Part shown: piece after piece, positions 12,774-13,163 of the stretch
Layout: the number at the start of each line of letters is the position of its first letter
Numbering within the stretch: the first letter of the stretch is position 1
From: Pseudomonadota bacterium
Lineage (GTDB): Bacteria > Pseudomonadota > Alphaproteobacteria > UBA8366 > JADFVY01
Length of the DNA stretch: 13,163 nucleotides
Assembly: GCA_015222795.1 (NCBI GenBank)
Contig: JADFVY010000428.1
Span: 1 to 13,163, forward strand
Direction of reading: 5' to 3'
Notes under the pieces: generated by a model
The model's input: the letters and a program-made list of their open reading frames with translations, nothing else
Told to the model about the DNA's origin: nothing
The model's database searches: none
Made by a program: the position numbers and the translations under genes

Positions 12774-13163
12774 TTAACCGTTGATCAGGCCACGGGCCTT
12801 GGCTTCCTTGACTTCGGCATCGTAAACATCGGCCTCGTCGAGATAGCGCCCGTGATATTCGGCCAGGTCCAGACCCGCGAGTTCCACGCGCGGCGGAATA
12901 CGCAGCACACCCATGGCATTCAGGATCAAGGACATGATATATGCCGGAATGAAGCCCAGCACGCCGAACATGATGACGGCGCCGATGAACTGGCCCCACG
13001 GCGTGATGAGTGCGTAGTCCGGGTTCATCGAGGCCGGGTAGCCCCACAGAACGAAGCCCGCGATCCACACACCGTAGAACCCGGCATAGCCATGCACGGC
13101 AACCGCGCCCACGGCATCGTCGATCTTGAACTTGCGCTCGACCCAGTAGTGCATCTTGTAGGC
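12774..13163 (-). CDS. Ammonium transporter, C-terminal part (129 aa visible; runs off the window)
   Basis: C-terminal portion of an Amt/MEP/Rh-family ammonium channel in the inner membrane. The 5' part lies beyond the right edge, and the frame is open to the last base (AYKM...). Visible family features are DDAVGAVAVHGYAGFYGVWIAG, with the conserved DD..GA..VHG block containing one of the pore histidines, then a final hydrophobic segment (QFIGAVIMFGVLGFIPAYIMSLILNAMGVL) and a cytoplasmic tail with RVELAGLDLAEYHG. In many Amt proteins this tail takes part in gating, including by PII proteins. Here it ends in an extra charged stretch (ADVYDAEVKEAKARGLING). It is followed after 18 bp by the small single-TM protein gene. 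No glnK/PII gene is visible in the window; it could lie upstream, outside. Confidence 0.9.
   Translation of the reverse strand, partial: AYKMHYWVERKFKIDDAVGAVAVHGYAGFYGVWIAGFVLWGYPASMNPDYALITPWGQFIGAVIMFGVLGFIPAYIMSLILNAMGVLRIPPRVELAGLDLAEYHGRYLDEADVYDAEVKEAKARGLING

Noticed and set aside
1..13163. CRISPR array, tRNA or rRNA genes, integrase or transposase
   Set aside because: No regularly spaced repeats, cloverleaf, rRNA-like segment or recombinase motif was seen.

Overview
The window reads as a high-GC alphaproteobacterial chromosome segment. Codons favour G/C at the third position, and the gene set (a GlnT-type glutamine synthetase, two FAD-GcvT amine dehydrogenases, a non-pyrrolysine MttB-family methyltransferase, XRE-cupin regulators and an ammonium transporter) is typical of Alphaproteobacteria that use methylated amines. 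Species cannot be told from sequence alone.

Layout. 1-613 holds a small secreted protein of unknown function (minus strand). A divergent intergenic region with an AT-rich palindrome array leads into an XRE-cupin regulator (837-1436). Next comes a co-directional block: a sarcosine-dehydrogenase-like flavoprotein (1741-4191), an MttB-family methyltransferase (4495-6069) and a dimethylglycine-dehydrogenase-like flavoprotein (6094-8517). Two direct copies of a palindromic, transposase-free repeat (1460-1702 and 4194-4445) bracket the first of these genes and fill nearly all the space on either side of it. A convergent TPR protein (8544-9182, minus) follows, then an AT-rich gap of about 440 bp, a second XRE-cupin regulator (9621-10283), a type III glutamine synthetase/GMAS-like gene (10470-11777) ending in a clear intrinsic terminator, a two-TM protein with a probable PH-like domain (11844-12362, minus), a small single-TM protein (12489-12755, minus) and the C-terminal part of an ammonium transporter that runs off the right edge (12774-13163, minus).

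Inferred biology. The MttB-like, DMGDH-like and SARDH-like proteins could strip three N-methyl groups in turn from a quaternary amine (glycine betaine to dimethylglycine to sarcosine to glycine), passing C1 units to tetrahydrofolate. The glutamine synthetase homologue and the ammonium transporter would handle the nitrogen. No corrinoid protein, which characterised MttB relatives need, is encoded here, and the second flavoprotein has an Asp-to-Glu change at the usual folate-site aspartate, so substrate and mechanism remain open. The most unusual DNA features are the paired palindromic repeats, one of which has a four-run G-quadruplex motif inside an operon-like gene block.
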